A stretch of DNA of 64,000 nucleotides from Anaerolineales bacterium (GTDB lineage Bacteria; Chloroflexota; Anaerolineae; 4572-78; J111), in assembly GCA_015075405.1 (NCBI GenBank), contig JABTUK010000002.1, positions 744,001 through 808,000 of the forward strand, written 5' to 3'. This document shows positions 34,691 to 44,262 of this stretch, piece after piece. Both the position numbers and the translations under genes were made by a program. Positions within the stretch are counted from its first letter, which is position 1; each line of letters opens with the position of its first letter. The notes under the pieces are model-generated. The model had not been told where the DNA came from, made no database searches, and was given only the letters and a program-made list of their open reading frames with translations.

Positions 34691-35355
34691 TGACCCATGT
34701 TGATTGGTTTCCCCTCTGGTTGTCGCTGCGGGTTTCCATTCTGGCGACTGCGCTGGTCATGCTGACCGGCATTCCCCTGGCCTGGCTGTTGGCCCGCCAT
34801 AATTTTCCGGGCAAAGAGTTACTGGCGGCGCTGGCCTCGCTGCCGCTGGTACTGCCGCCGACGGTGTTGGGTTACTATCTGCTGGTCATGCTGGGCAACC
34901 AGAGTCCGCTGGGGCAGTGGTTCAACCAGGCCGGTATCCCGCTGGTTTTTACCTGGCGCGGCGCGGCAGTAGCGGCCAGTGTGGCCGCCTTTCCCTTGCT
35001 GCTCCAAACAGCTCGAGCCGGTTTTGAAAGTGTTGATACCCGTCTGGAAGGCGTCGCCCGCACCCTGGGTCGTTCTAACTTTTATATTTTCTGGCGAGTC
35101 ACTTTGCCGCTGGCCATGCCCGCCATTCTGGCCGGTATGGCCTTAACCTTTGCTCGCGCCCTGGGCGACTTTGGGGCCACCCTGATGGTGGCCGGGAACA
35201 TCCCTCATCGCACCCAAACCATGTCCATTTACATTTACGACCTGGTGCAGGCCAATAAAATGGCCGAGGCTAACTCGATGGTGCTGCTGATGACGGTAGT
35301 GGCCGTGACGATGCTGGTTGTGGCCCGCCGGTTGTCACAACGAGTTTTGAGGTAA
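34690..35355 (+). CDS. modB: Molybdate ABC transporter permease ModB
   Basis: 221 residues, start codon overlapping the modA stop by one base. Five to six membrane helices, with the permease EAA-type loop [20 protein letters not shown] and the family motif [15 protein letters not shown]. It forms the membrane channel of the molybdate importer. Confidence 0.92.
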   Translation: MTHVDWFPLWLSLRVSILATALVMLTGIPLAWLLARHNFPGKELLAALASLPLVLPPTVLGYYLLVMLGNQSPLGQWFNQAGIPLVFTWRGAAVAASVAAFPLLLQTARAGFESVDTRLEGVARTLGRSNFYIFWRVTLPLAMPAILAGMALTFARALGDFGATLMVAGNIPHRTQTMSIYIYDLVQANKMAEANSMVLLMTVVAVTMLVVARRLSQRVLR

Positions 35356-35362
35356 GGTGGCT

Positions 35363-36481
35363 ATGCTGGATATTCGGCTACGCAAACGTCTGGAAAATTT
35401 CACCCTGGAACTCGAACTGGCCGCATCGCCGGGCATCACCGCCCTATTCGGCCATTCCGGCGCGGGCAAAAGTATAACCCTGGCCTGTGTGGCCGGGCTG
35501 AATCGCCCCGACGCCGGCCGGATTACCCTCAACGGCAGCGTCCTTTTTGACTCAGAACAGAGTATCAACCTACCCCCGCAGCGCCGCGCTGTGGGTTATG
35601 TAATGCAGGATTACCTGATTTTTCCACATCTCAGCGTCGCCCAGAATATTGCCTTTGGTCTGACCGGTCTCTCCCGCCCGGAAAAGGTCAGGGTTGTTGA
35701 AGAGGCCCTGCAACGGGTGGGTCTGGCCGGCTTTGAGGAGCGACGACCCAATGAATTGAGCGGTGGGCAGCAGCAGCGAGTGGCTTTGGCTCGCGCCCTG
35801 GTCACCCAGCCCCGGGTGTTGCTGCTGGATGAGCCGTTTTCGGCCCTGGACGGCCCCACCCGCGCCCTCCTGCGTCGAGACCTGCTGCGGCTGCGGGCCG
35901 AGCTGGGCATCCCGGCCCTGTTTGTGACCCACGATCTGGCCGAAGCCTACCTGCTGGCCGACCGGATTGCCGTCATCGAGGCCGGCCGGCTGCTGCAACT
36001 TGGCCCGCCGGAAACCGTCGTTTACCACCCCGCCAGCCGGTCCGTGGCCGAACTGACCGGCGGCGGGAATTTTTTCAGCGGTCAAGTCATCGCCCAAAAT
36101 TCAGCCGAGGCGATGATTCAGGTGGGGCCGGTGCGGCTGACCGTTCCACCCACGCCCGTCGAACTGGGCAGCCAGGTCGAACTGTCTATTCGAGCCGAAC
36201 GGATTATGCTGATTCGCAAAGACGCGCCGGTGGGCCTCCGCGAAAATCAGGTGGAAGGTTGCATCATCAACGAACTGACGGACGGCTTTAATCACACCCT
36301 CTTTTTTCGCTTGGACGAGGGGCAGCGCCTCCGGCAGGGTGGTTACGACCTGGAGATTATGCTGCCTACCTACGTTTATGAGCGGCTGGGCGTGGCCCAT
36401 GACAAGCGTTGGTCGGCCACCATCAAGCGAGAAGCCATTCATATCTTTCAAGGGGGTGATTTTCACCATGGAACATTCTGA
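35363..36481 (+). CDS. modC: Molybdate ABC transporter ATP-binding protein ModC
   Basis: About 372 residues from ATG 35363, preceded by AAGGTGG; GTG 35357 lies within that site and is less likely. Walker A GHSGAGKS, signature LSGGQQQR, Walker B LLLDEPFSALD, H-loop VTHDL. The C-terminal part (about 290-370) is a TOBE/mop-like regulatory domain. Powers molybdate uptake with ModB. Confidence 0.9.
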   Translation: MLDIRLRKRLENFTLELELAASPGITALFGHSGAGKSITLACVAGLNRPDAGRITLNGSVLFDSEQSINLPPQRRAVGYVMQDYLIFPHLSVAQNIAFGLTGLSRPEKVRVVEEALQRVGLAGFEERRPNELSGGQQQRVALARALVTQPRVLLLDEPFSALDGPTRALLRRDLLRLRAELGIPALFVTHDLAEAYLLADRIAVIEAGRLLQLGPPETVVYHPASRSVAELTGGGNFFSGQVIAQNSAEAMIQVGPVRLTVPPTPVELGSQVELSIRAERIMLIRKDAPVGLRENQVEGCIINELTDGFNHTLFFRLDEGQRLRQGGYDLEIMLPTYVYERLGVAHDKRWSATIKREAIHIFQGGDFHHGTF

Positions 36482-37283
36482 AACCGCCGCTCACAACCGA
36501 ATGCGGCTGTCCTTTTTGTACGCCGTGCCCATTGGCCTGCTGGGTGGTCTGATTGGCCTGGGCGGAGCCGAGTTTCGGCTGCCGGTGCTGGCCGGCCCCT
36601 TGCGTTATTCAGCCCGCCAGGCCGTGCCCCTGAACCTGGCTGTCAGCCTGGTGACGCTGGCGGCAGCCCTGGTCATCCGTGGCCGCACCCTCTCCTTTGA
36701 TCCCCTTTTACCTTTTTGGCCGGCTATTTTGGCCCTCATCGGCGGGGCGGTGGTAGCCGCCTTTTTTGGCACAGCCTTGGTGGGCCACTTTTCAGATAAA
36801 TTGCTAGAACAGATAATCCTGGTATTGTTGGTTGCTATCGGCACAGCCCTCATCATCGAGGGTTTTTTGCCCCAAGAGACGCCGGGGCTTCTGCCCACCG
36901 GCTTGTTCTGGCGAATTGGGGCAGGGATTCTCTTCGGGTTAGCCATTGGCCTGGTCAGCAGTTTGTTAGGAGTAGCGGGGGGCGAACTTATCATTCCCAC
37001 GCTCGTTTTTGCCTTTGGCGCAGACATCAAAACGGCCGGCACGGCCAGCCTTTTAATTAGCCTGCCGACGGTGCTGGTTGGCGTCATCCGTTACGCCCGC
37101 CAGGGCGCTTTTGCCGAGCGGCGAACGTTTTCTGAAACGGTTGCGCCGATGGGTCTGGGATCGGTCATTGGGGCGGTGGCCGGGGGGTTGCTGGTTGGCC
37201 TCATTCCGGCGGGACTGCTTAAAGTTGTCCTCGGCGTGATCCTGAACATCTCCGCGTTTCGCATCTTTTACAAAACAAGGTAA
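36468..37283 (+). CDS. TauE/SafE family membrane permease
   Basis: 271 residues from ATG 36468, with AGGGGGT upstream; overlaps modC by 14 bases. A longer frame to 36339 would run through modC and is rejected. Eight or so membrane segments in two halves, each with the family's Gly-rich start (GLLGGLIGLGGAEFRLPVL and LVSSLLGVAGGELIIPTL). Members export or import sulfonates, sulfite or other anions. Overlap with the mod operon suggests a role with oxyanions such as molybdate or sulfate; not proven. Confidence 0.82.
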   Translation: MEHSETAAHNRMRLSFLYAVPIGLLGGLIGLGGAEFRLPVLAGPLRYSARQAVPLNLAVSLVTLAAALVIRGRTLSFDPLLPFWPAILALIGGAVVAAFFGTALVGHFSDKLLEQIILVLLVAIGTALIIEGFLPQETPGLLPTGLFWRIGAGILFGLAIGLVSSLLGVAGGELIIPTLVFAFGADIKTAGTASLLISLPTVLVGVIRYARQGAFAERRTFSETVAPMGLGSVIGAVAGGLLVGLIPAGLLKVVLGVILNISAFRIFYKTR

Positions 37284-37285
37284 GC

Positions 37286-37516
37286 ATGGCGGGTCGGGTT
37301 CTGGTTCGCGGCAGCGGTGATATCGGTTCGGCAGTGGCGCATGTCCTTTTCCGGGCCGGTTACGCCGTTGCCATCCACGACATCCCTCAACCCACAGCCA
37401 CCCGGCGAAAAATGGCCTTCACCGATGCCATTTTCGATGGCCGCGCCCGGCTGGAAGGCGTCGAAGCTCGGCGGGTGGATAATTTGGTACAGCTTCTGCT
37501 CCTCATAATCAAGTAG
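37286..37516 (+). pseudogene. N-terminal fragment of a YqeB/EF2563-like molybdenum hydroxylase accessory protein
   Basis: 76 residues. VLVRGSGDIGSAVAHVLFRA and the IPQPTATRRKMAFTDAIFDG segment match the N-terminal Rossmann region of the EF2563/YqeB family, associated with selenium-dependent molybdenum hydroxylases, normally about 260 residues. It stops after the first third, following a short unrelated end (NLVQLLLLIIK). It starts two bases after the TauE-like gene and belongs to the mod transcript. Confidence 0.6.
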
Positions 37517-37578
37517 ATGTCTTCTAATTTTACCGAAACTTTTGAAATACCGGGTTTATAGTCCTATGGGGTGATGAT

Positions 37579-38433
37579 TTGGCCCAGACCGGCGCTTATG
37601 TTACAATGCCCCGGTTGTTTGAGCTGATGACAAATCTTCAAAATGGGATATCGAGGTTCGTTTCGTTGGTTAAGCGAGGGGCCTTGTTCCGCGACCCGCT
37701 CTGGGGGACCACCAGACGGCTGAGACAAGCGGATAACAAAGCCAAATTGTTTCTGATTTTTCTCCTTTTCTTTATTATTACCCTGGCTTGTGGCGGCCCA
37801 TCGGCCGCCCGTTCGGCGGTTGCGCCGACCAAAACCCGACTGCCCACCTTCACGGCCACTCCCCTGCCTCTGCCTTCCCCCTCGGCGACGGCTACAGCCA
37901 CCCCCCTCCCGGCGACGGCCACGCCAACAGAAACTCCTCTCCCGCCGCCAACGCTACCTGTGGTAGAGCAGGCCGATACCCCTGAACCCACGGCGACGCC
38001 CACCGTGCCACCGCTGCCCACCGACACGCCCGTCCCACCGCCTACCGATACACCGACAGTCACCCCGACCCCTGAACCTATTATCAAGTACGTCCTGGCG
38101 GCGGCTAATCGAGAGTTCAATTGTGATTTTACGTCCATTTATGGGACAGTTTTGAACGCCAACAATTTCGGCTTGCCGAATGTCGAGGTCCGCGCCCTGG
38201 GCATTCACGAAACCAGCGGCCTGGATTTTACCGTAACGACCGACGTCGAAGGCCGCTACGAAGCCTTCCGTATCCCCTTAGCCAATTTGCCGGGGGCGCA
38301 GTGGGCCGTGATGGTGATGGAAAACGGTCAGGAAGTGTCGGAACGCTTCCACTGGGCCTCGACGCCCGTCTGCCAGAGCGATGACACCGGCCACAGCCAG
38401 GTCTTGCGGGTAGATTGGAAACTGATTGAGTAA
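37579..38433 (+). CDS. Lipoprotein with Pro/Thr-rich linker and carboxypeptidase-regulatory-like domain, paralogue 1
   Basis: 284 residues from TTG 37579; ATG 37606 or 37627 are alternatives and the true start is uncertain. The hydrophobic core with lipobox ITLAC lies at residues ~57-71. A ~95-residue linker of PTxTP-like repeats follows, and then a ~95-residue globular domain (FNCDFTSIYGTVLNANNFGL, VEVRALG, DVEGRYEAFRI) resembling the Ig-like carboxypeptidase regulatory fold. It is likely exposed at the cell surface. The next gene encodes a second protein of the same plan. Confidence 0.65.
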   Translation: MAQTGAYVTMPRLFELMTNLQNGISRFVSLVKRGALFRDPLWGTTRRLRQADNKAKLFLIFLLFFIITLACGGPSAARSAVAPTKTRLPTFTATPLPLPSPSATATATPLPATATPTETPLPPPTLPVVEQADTPEPTATPTVPPLPTDTPVPPPTDTPTVTPTPEPIIKYVLAAANREFNCDFTSIYGTVLNANNFGLPNVEVRALGIHETSGLDFTVTTDVEGRYEAFRIPLANLPGAQWAVMVMENGQEVSERFHWASTPVCQSDDTGHSQVLRVDWKLIE

Positions 38434-38466
38434 CCGGCGCATGATTTACTTCAGGAGAAAACATCC

Positions 38467-39264
38467 ATGAGATTTTTTCGTTTTAAATTGGCTTTAATCA
38501 TCACCCTGCTGACCCTGATTGGTCTGGCCTGCGGCCCCGGCCTGCTAGCCCAAACCGACGCCCCCACCCCAACGGCAACCAAAACACCCAAACCGCCACC
38601 GACCGACACCCCCACTCCGGCGCCACCGACCGATACGCCGGCGCCAACCCCAACCTTCACCCCTACGGAAAGCCCTACTGAAACTCCGACCCCAGAGCCA
38701 ACAGCCACCCCGGCCCCGGTCGAACCCACTCCCACCGAAACAGCCGTACCGGTGGAGCCGCCGCCCACCCCGGTTCCTGCTGAACCCACTCTCCCCCCAG
38801 AGCCAACGGCCACGCCGGCCCCGGAGTTTGCTTACCGTATTGTCCATTACAAAGTCTTGGGCGAAGGCGAAAACAACGGCGGCATCTTCAATAAAGGGGG
38901 GCAGCATATGATATTTTTGACCGTGCTCGACGCCGGCGGCAATGGCCTGGATGGGGCGGTGGTCAAAGATGCCAATGGCAGCAGCCTGGAGGTCGTCACC
39001 GGCAGCAAGGGGCCGGGCAAGGCCGAGATTTCGATGGAATGGGAGCCTTACAAGCTTTACGTTGCCAGTGACCCCGGCGGCCCGACCACCAGTGAGGTGT
39101 CCAATCAGATGAACACCGCCTATCCCCATATTCCCGATATTGTCGGCAAGTTAGGCTCGATAGATAACGAGTACTCGGTCTGCCCGACTCCGGAAATCCG
39201 CTGCACCCCACCCTTTTACAGCGTTCACTTTTCCTACGAGATTACCTTTCAAAAAGTCAATTGA
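38467..39264 (+). CDS. Lipoprotein with Pro/Thr-rich linker, paralogue 2
   Basis: 265 residues, ATG with CAGGAG upstream. Signal peptide ends in the lipobox GLAC (Cys 22). Residues ~30-120 are Pro/Thr/Glu repeats, then a ~140-residue domain (YRIVHYKVLGEGENNGG, ILTVLDAGGNGLDGAVV-like) and a C-terminal pair of cysteines (SVCPTPEIRC). Same architecture as the gene before, so the two are probably an old tandem duplication or a functional pair on the surface. No ligand known. Confidence 0.75.
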   Translation: MRFFRFKLALIITLLTLIGLACGPGLLAQTDAPTPTATKTPKPPPTDTPTPAPPTDTPAPTPTFTPTESPTETPTPEPTATPAPVEPTPTETAVPVEPPPTPVPAEPTLPPEPTATPAPEFAYRIVHYKVLGEGENNGGIFNKGGQHMIFLTVLDAGGNGLDGAVVKDANGSSLEVVTGSKGPGKAEISMEWEPYKLYVASDPGGPTTSEVSNQMNTAYPHIPDIVGKLGSIDNEYSVCPTPEIRCTPPFYSVHFSYEITFQKVN

Positions 39265-39292
39265 AACACCAACCTCACCCAGGAACCCGAAG

Positions 39293-40621
39293 ATGTTAAA
39301 GTTACCCGCGTCAGAGTTACCGGGGATCCAGCGCAGCCGCTTGGTCAACCGATCCCCTATCTTTTATGGCTGGATCATCCTATTGGCCGGCTCCCTGGGG
39401 CTGATCCTGACCAGCCCCGGCCAGACCTATGCCGTCTCTATCTTTATCGAGCATTTCATCACCGACCTGGGCCTCAGCCGTTCCCTGGTCAGTGTGCTTT
39501 ACACCGTGGGGACGCTGGTGGGCAGTTTAGCCTTACCGCTGGTCGGCCGTCAGATTGACCGGTACGGCGCCCGCCGGATGGTGGTGCTGATTGCCGCGCT
39601 TTTTGGCCTGGCCTGTATTTATATGGGCCTGGTGCAGAACGCGCTCATGCTCGGCCTGGGCTTTATCGCCATTCGCATGCTGGGCCAAGGCAGCCTCGGC
39701 CTGGTTAGCCAGAATGTCATCAACCAGTGGTGGGTCCGCCGCCGCGGCCTGGTCATAGGGATATCTGGCCTGTTGGTCTCGCTGCTAGGGGTGGGCGGCT
39801 TCCCCAACTTGATCAATGTGTTAATCCCGCTGTATGGTTGGCGCATGACTTTTACGACGCTGGGCCTGCTGCTCATAACGGTCATGGCGCCGTTAGGATA
39901 CCTGTTGTTTCGATCACCGCCGGAGGTATACGGGCTTGAGCCGGATGGCGGCCAGCGCAGCCCGGCCAGCGGCAAGCCAGCTCCGGTCGCGTTAACCGAG
40001 GAAAACTGGACATTGGGCGAGGCCCGCCGCACACTCGCCTTTTGGGTCGTGGCAGTGGGCCTGGCCCTGATGGCCATGCTATCAACCGGGTTGTTCTTTC
40101 ACATGATCAGCATTTTTGCCGATAACGGCTTAAGCGCGACGGTGGCGGCCTCCGTTTTCTTACCAACGGCCCTGACGACGGCTTTCGTCACCTTGGGCAG
40201 CGGCGTCTTGATTGACCGGCTCCCGGTGCGGCTGCTCTTGGCAGCCGCCCTAATCTGCCTGGCGCTATCCCTCTGGCTGGCCCAAATGCTGCACAATGTC
40301 GAGTTGGCTTTTTTGTATAGCCTGGTCCTGGGTGTGGCCATGGGCCTCCTGCAGACCGTGAATAGTGTGGTTTGGGCGGCCTACTTTGGGCGGCGTCACC
40401 TGGGCAGCATCACCGGAGTCACAGCCACCATTTTAGTTTTTGGTTCTGCCCTGGGGCCGATCCCCTTAGGGTTGGCCCGTGACCTGTGGGGCAATTATGA
40501 CCTGGTGCTAAAAGTTCTGGCGACCCTGCCGTTTCTGTTGGGCCTGGGTTGTCTTTTGGTAGGCCGGCCCCACAAGCAAAGTCGGGAGGCTGGACCATCA
40601 ATACTAGACTATAAGTCCTGA
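39293..40621 (+). CDS. MFS transporter, monocarboxylate/OFA-like
   Basis: 442 residues. Twelve membrane segments. The start with FYGWIILLAGSLGLILTSPG and the GRQIDRYGARR inter-helix motif resemble the OFA/monocarboxylate subfamily. A hydrophilic loop (about 205-245) lies between the two halves. The substrate is probably an organic anion. It is 28 bases after the lipoprotein gene and may be in the same operon. Confidence 0.85.
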   Translation: MLKLPASELPGIQRSRLVNRSPIFYGWIILLAGSLGLILTSPGQTYAVSIFIEHFITDLGLSRSLVSVLYTVGTLVGSLALPLVGRQIDRYGARRMVVLIAALFGLACIYMGLVQNALMLGLGFIAIRMLGQGSLGLVSQNVINQWWVRRRGLVIGISGLLVSLLGVGGFPNLINVLIPLYGWRMTFTTLGLLLITVMAPLGYLLFRSPPEVYGLEPDGGQRSPASGKPAPVALTEENWTLGEARRTLAFWVVAVGLALMAMLSTGLFFHMISIFADNGLSATVAASVFLPTALTTAFVTLGSGVLIDRLPVRLLLAAALICLALSLWLAQMLHNVELAFLYSLVLGVAMGLLQTVNSVVWAAYFGRRHLGSITGVTATILVFGSALGPIPLGLARDLWGNYDLVLKVLATLPFLLGLGCLLVGRPHKQSREAGPSILDYKS

Positions 40622-40697
40622 CTAGATAAATGAGTGGATTTTGAACAAAATAGGCAACTCCGGATTTGAACTTTAACAATTTAGCCGGATTGTGACA

Positions 40698-40794
40698 TAT
40701 ACCCAACGCATTTCAAAATTTCTGTAGCTGACGCATCCCCATGCGTCAGCGGACGGCATAGGGATGCCGTCCTACGGAAATTTTAGCGTGCGCT
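40698..40794. mobile_element. MITE-like element, copy C, inverted and truncated
   Basis: Same element as at 23367 and 32159 but in the opposite direction. It starts TATACCCAACGCATTTCAAA, has the two internal hairpins, and stops at AGCGTGCGCT without the last tagtata bases. Transposase-like sequence begins right after the break. Confidence 0.75.
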
Positions 40795-40795
40795 G

Positions 40796-41697
40796 TTGGA
40801 TCTGCTGGATGCCCTGTGCAGCAGTCCCCAAGCCCAATCGGTGGTGGAACTGAGTCTGAGTCCCTTGTTTCGACGGGAGTACGGCAGTCTCAGCGATGCC
40901 ATCGCCCATTTTTTCCAGGCGAACCGCCCAGAGCAGGCCAAGGTAGAACGGCGAGCGTGGGACAAGGAGATCACCCGTCTGATGGGGCGGTATGTGCCTG
41001 CCCCCCAACAGCGGCGCTACTGTTGGGGACGGATGTGACACCAGTGCCGCGTCCCTTTGCCCGCACCCTGGCCGACCGGGGGGGCTATCAACCCAACCCG
41101 GTGGGGGGAACAAACCGATCACCCTGGGGCCTCATCCGCGCCGTCGTGGTGGATGAATACGGTCAGCCCGTCTTCAAACGCGCCTTGTGGTTGGTCGTCT
41201 GGGGCGAACGCCGAGGCGAACTCTCCCTGGTCGAAAGTTGGCAAGCCTACGGTCAACGCTACGACCTGGAGCATTACTTCCGCTTTGGCAAACAACGCCT
41301 CTTGCTGCCCCCTTACCAGACCCCTGACACTGAACACGAAGAGCATTGGGGCACGCTGGTGGGGCTGACCACCATGCAACTCTGGCCAGGCCGTGAGTTG
41401 GCCGGGCTGCACCTACACCCCTGGGAACGCTATCTCCCGCAACGTACCGTTGGGGTCGCCTCCCCTAGTCAGGTCCAGCGCGACTGGGAGCGAATTATTC
41501 GCCTGATTGGCCCCCGCCCAAACGCCGGGGTAAAGCGCCGGGACGGGCCAAAGGCATCTCCCCAGGGCAACGTGACCGCCTCCCAGTGGTCAAAATGTCG
41601 CCCAGCCGCCGCCAAACTGTGCTTCAACCGGCCTAAACAACTTGTTAAAGTCCAAAATCAGAGCATTTCTAACCAACCTTTACTGGCTTGGTCATAA
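40796..41697 (+). pseudogene. Decayed transposase (NF041680-like family)
   Basis: Two pieces in different frames. The first (40796-41038) reads DLLDALCSSPQAQSVVELSL and FRREYGSLSDAIAHFF. The second begins near 41030 (TDVTPVPRPFARTLADRGGY) and runs to 41697 with AVVVDEYGQPVFKRALWLVV, then GELSLVESWQAYGQRYDLEH and YFRFGKQRLLL, a DDE-transposase core with the conserved Glu near YDLEH. The N-terminus is missing, there is a frameshift near 41025, and a segment between PNPVGG and the RAVVVDE strand seems deleted. It is inactive. Confidence 0.65.
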
Positions 41698-41789
41698 CTT
41701 TTTGTTCAAAGTCCAATAGAATGAGAGAGGCCAGACTAACCGAATGAATCGCCAGCTCTACGAGCGCCAGTTTGGGGATAGGGGGCAGT

Positions 41790-44147
41790 TCAAGTCACCG
41801 TGACCTGGCTGAAGAACTTCTTCTCCCTTTCAACATCGGCGACTGTACCGGTAATGCGCAGGGTGGCGGTGAGCGGCAGGTCGTCGGACGACGTTCCGAC
41901 CATCACCTCAATGGCTCCGGGTTCGACCACGTACTTCATCTCGCGGTTGTAAAAGCCAAGCTGGTTGACAGCCAGAGTAAATGTCACGGTGCGCCGCTCG
42001 CCTGCTTCCAGGCTGACCCGCTTGAACCCTTTCAGCGACTTGACCGGCTGGGTCACACTGGCCACCGGGTCACGCACGTAAAGCTGAACCACCTCGCTGC
42101 CGGCCCGGCTGCCGATGTTAGCCAGGTCCACGCTGATTTGCGCCTCGTCCCCCGCCTGGCCAGTGGAGCGGTCAAGCCGCAGGTTGTCCAGGCAGAAGCG
42201 GGTATAGCTCAAGCCAAAGCCAAAGGGAAAGAGCGGCCTGGCGCTCAGGTCCACGTAGTCGCCTTTCCAGTGAGAGCGCCCGCCCGACGTTTTGTGCCCG
42301 TAATAAATCGGCACCTGGCCCACCGCGCGCGGGAAGGTCATCGGCAGTTTGCCGCCGGGGTTATAATCGCCAAACAACACGTCGGCGATGGCGGCCGCGC
42401 CTTCTTCACCGGGCAGCCACGCTTCGAGCACTGCCGGGATGTGTTCGACCAGCCAGGGCAGGCTCAAGGGGCGGCCATTGATCAGCACCACTACCACCGG
42501 CGTGCCGGTCTCATAAATGGCCCGGACCAACTCCGCCTGGATGCCGGGCAGGTCAAGGTCGGCCCGGTCGCGGGCTTCGCCACTGGTACAGCTATCGGTC
42601 AGGCCGGCCTTATCACCCACAACCACAATAGCCATGTCCGCCTGCCGGGCCAGTTCGACCGCTTCGGCCAGCCCCTCCGGCGAAGGGTTAAGGACATCGC
42701 AGCCCTGGGCATAACGAACTACGGTTTCCGGCGATACTTTGGCCCGGATGGCTTGCAGGATACTGCTAATCGGCACAAAGCTATCCACCAGTTCCATTTT
42801 GTCGGGCACAGGCATGTGGAAAACGTTATTTTTCTCGCGCATTTCAATCAGGGTTTCGATATGGCAGGGATAGGCGTAGTCACCGACGAGGTTTCTGACG
42901 TTGTTGGCATTGGGGCCAATCACGGCCAGCGAAGTTAAATCTTTCCTGAGCGGCAGCATCGCTCCCTCATTTCTTAAGAGCACTATAGAGTCCTGGGCTA
43001 TACGCCGGGCCAGGGCGCGCTGCTCTGGTGTGTCGAACACGGCGGCTGTGCGGAGCGGGTTAACGTAAGGTTGCTCAAACAGGCCAAGCCTAAACTTGGC
43101 TCGCAGCACCCGGCAGACGGCCTGGTTAAGGATAGCTTCATCCAGCAGTCCGGCGGCGATGGCCCGGCGCAAGGGCGAGCCGTAACAGTCGGTACTGGGC
43201 AGTTCCACGTCAAGACCGGCTGCCAGGGCCAGCGCCGCTGCTTCTTCTTTGCTGTCTACCACGTGATGGTATTCGGCCAGTTGGTTGATGGCGAAGTAAT
43301 CGGAAACCACCAGGCCATCAAAGCCCCACTGCTCGCGCAGCAGTTCGGTTAGCAGCCAGCGGGACGCGCCGCAAGGAACACCATCCAGTTCGTGGTAGGC
43401 GTTCATCACCGAGGCCAGATTGGCCTCTTTCACGGCAGCCTCAAAGGGCAGCAAATAAACCTCGCGCAGTTCACGTGGGTTCAGGTGAGGAGGGGCCCAA
43501 TTCAATCCACCTTCGGACATACCGTAGCCGACAAAATGTTTGGCCGTTGCCAATACGCCTTCTCGCCAGTTGTCGCCCTGCAAGCCACGCACAAAGGCGA
43601 CGCTCATCTGCGCTGCCAGGTAAGGGTCTTCGCCAAAGGTTTCTTCGGTGCGGCCCCAGCGGGGATCGCGGGTAATATCCATCACCGGCGAGAGGCCCTG
43701 GTGCGCCCCGGCGGCCCGCATTTGGGTGCGAACTACGGCGGCCATCGCTTCGGCCAATTCCGGTTCCCAGGTGCTGGCCAGGCCGATGATTTGAGGAAAG
43801 CAAGTGGCGTTACGGGCCATGTAACCGCTGATACACTCTTCGTGGACGATGGCCGGGATGCCCAGGCGAGTGTTTTCGAGCAGATACTTTTGGATGGTAT
43901 TGGCCAGTTCGGCCCCGGCGGTGGGATCGAGGCTGCTGGCCCCGCCGATTCGCGTCACCTGACCTAGCCCCTGATCCAACAATTTTTGGGCCTTGGTTGG
44001 AGAGAATTTCATATCTTCTAAAACTTCAAAAACCCAAATACTGCCCAATTGGGCAATTTTTTCGGTCAGGGTCATGCGCGAGAGCAAATCGGTCACTCGC
44101 TCCTCCACCGGCAGCGAGGGATTTTGATAAGGAAGGGATGGCGTCAT
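41790..44147 (-). CDS. Glycoside hydrolase family 3 (beta-glucosidase/xylosidase type)
   Basis: 785 residues, no signal peptide, so intracellular. The GH3 N-terminal TIM barrel (about 1-360) has the nucleophile Asp 283 in GLVVSDYFA and the substrate loop KHFVGYGMSEGG. The C-terminal alpha/beta sandwich (about 400-620) and a fibronectin type III-like end (about 680-760: GSEVVQLYVRDP, LKGFKRVSLEAGE) complete the long form of the family. It would split short oligosaccharides brought in by the adjacent CUT1-type importer, of which it is the last gene in the same direction. Confidence 0.9.
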   Translation of the reverse strand: MTPSLPYQNPSLPVEERVTDLLSRMTLTEKIAQLGSIWVFEVLEDMKFSPTKAQKLLDQGLGQVTRIGGASSLDPTAGAELANTIQKYLLENTRLGIPAIVHEECISGYMARNATCFPQIIGLASTWEPELAEAMAAVVRTQMRAAGAHQGLSPVMDITRDPRWGRTEETFGEDPYLAAQMSVAFVRGLQGDNWREGVLATAKHFVGYGMSEGGLNWAPPHLNPRELREVYLLPFEAAVKEANLASVMNAYHELDGVPCGASRWLLTELLREQWGFDGLVVSDYFAINQLAEYHHVVDSKEEAAALALAAGLDVELPSTDCYGSPLRRAIAAGLLDEAILNQAVCRVLRAKFRLGLFEQPYVNPLRTAAVFDTPEQRALARRIAQDSIVLLRNEGAMLPLRKDLTSLAVIGPNANNVRNLVGDYAYPCHIETLIEMREKNNVFHMPVPDKMELVDSFVPISSILQAIRAKVSPETVVRYAQGCDVLNPSPEGLAEAVELARQADMAIVVVGDKAGLTDSCTSGEARDRADLDLPGIQAELVRAIYETGTPVVVVLINGRPLSLPWLVEHIPAVLEAWLPGEEGAAAIADVLFGDYNPGGKLPMTFPRAVGQVPIYYGHKTSGGRSHWKGDYVDLSARPLFPFGFGLSYTRFCLDNLRLDRSTGQAGDEAQISVDLANIGSRAGSEVVQLYVRDPVASVTQPVKSLKGFKRVSLEAGERRTVTFTLAVNQLGFYNREMKYVVEPGAIEVMVGTSSDDLPLTATLRITGTVADVEREKKFFSQVTVT

Positions 44148-44175
44148 TGTTTTTAGCCTCTGTATCTTTATAGGT

Positions 44176-44253
44176 GAATAAGCGAATGGCGAATGGCGAA
44201 TAGGCGAATGGTGTAGGTATTTACTTTCATTCGCTATTCTTCATTCACCATTC
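44176..44253. repeat. Inverted repeat, gaatggcgaat hairpin family, copy 2
   Basis: Repeated gcgaatggcgaat units (44176-44212) face cattcgctattcttcattca (44228-44253). Same units as at 16793-16848. It lies between the permease gene and the GH3 gene. Confidence 0.7.
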
Positions 44254-44262
44254 TTTGCCTTG

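Noticed and set aside
36339..36467. N-terminal extension of the TauE-like gene
   Set aside because: It overlaps modC in another frame; the ribosome binding site and the start of the hydrophobic family region both point to ATG 36468.
41743..41802. Short + strand frame MNRQLYERQFGDRGQ before the GH3 gene end
   Set aside because: Only 19 codons. It may be the first codons of a lost gene but cannot be identified.
41772..42938. 388-codon + strand ORF opposite the GH3 gene
   Set aside because: Antisense to conserved GH3 sequence and without any recognisable domain.
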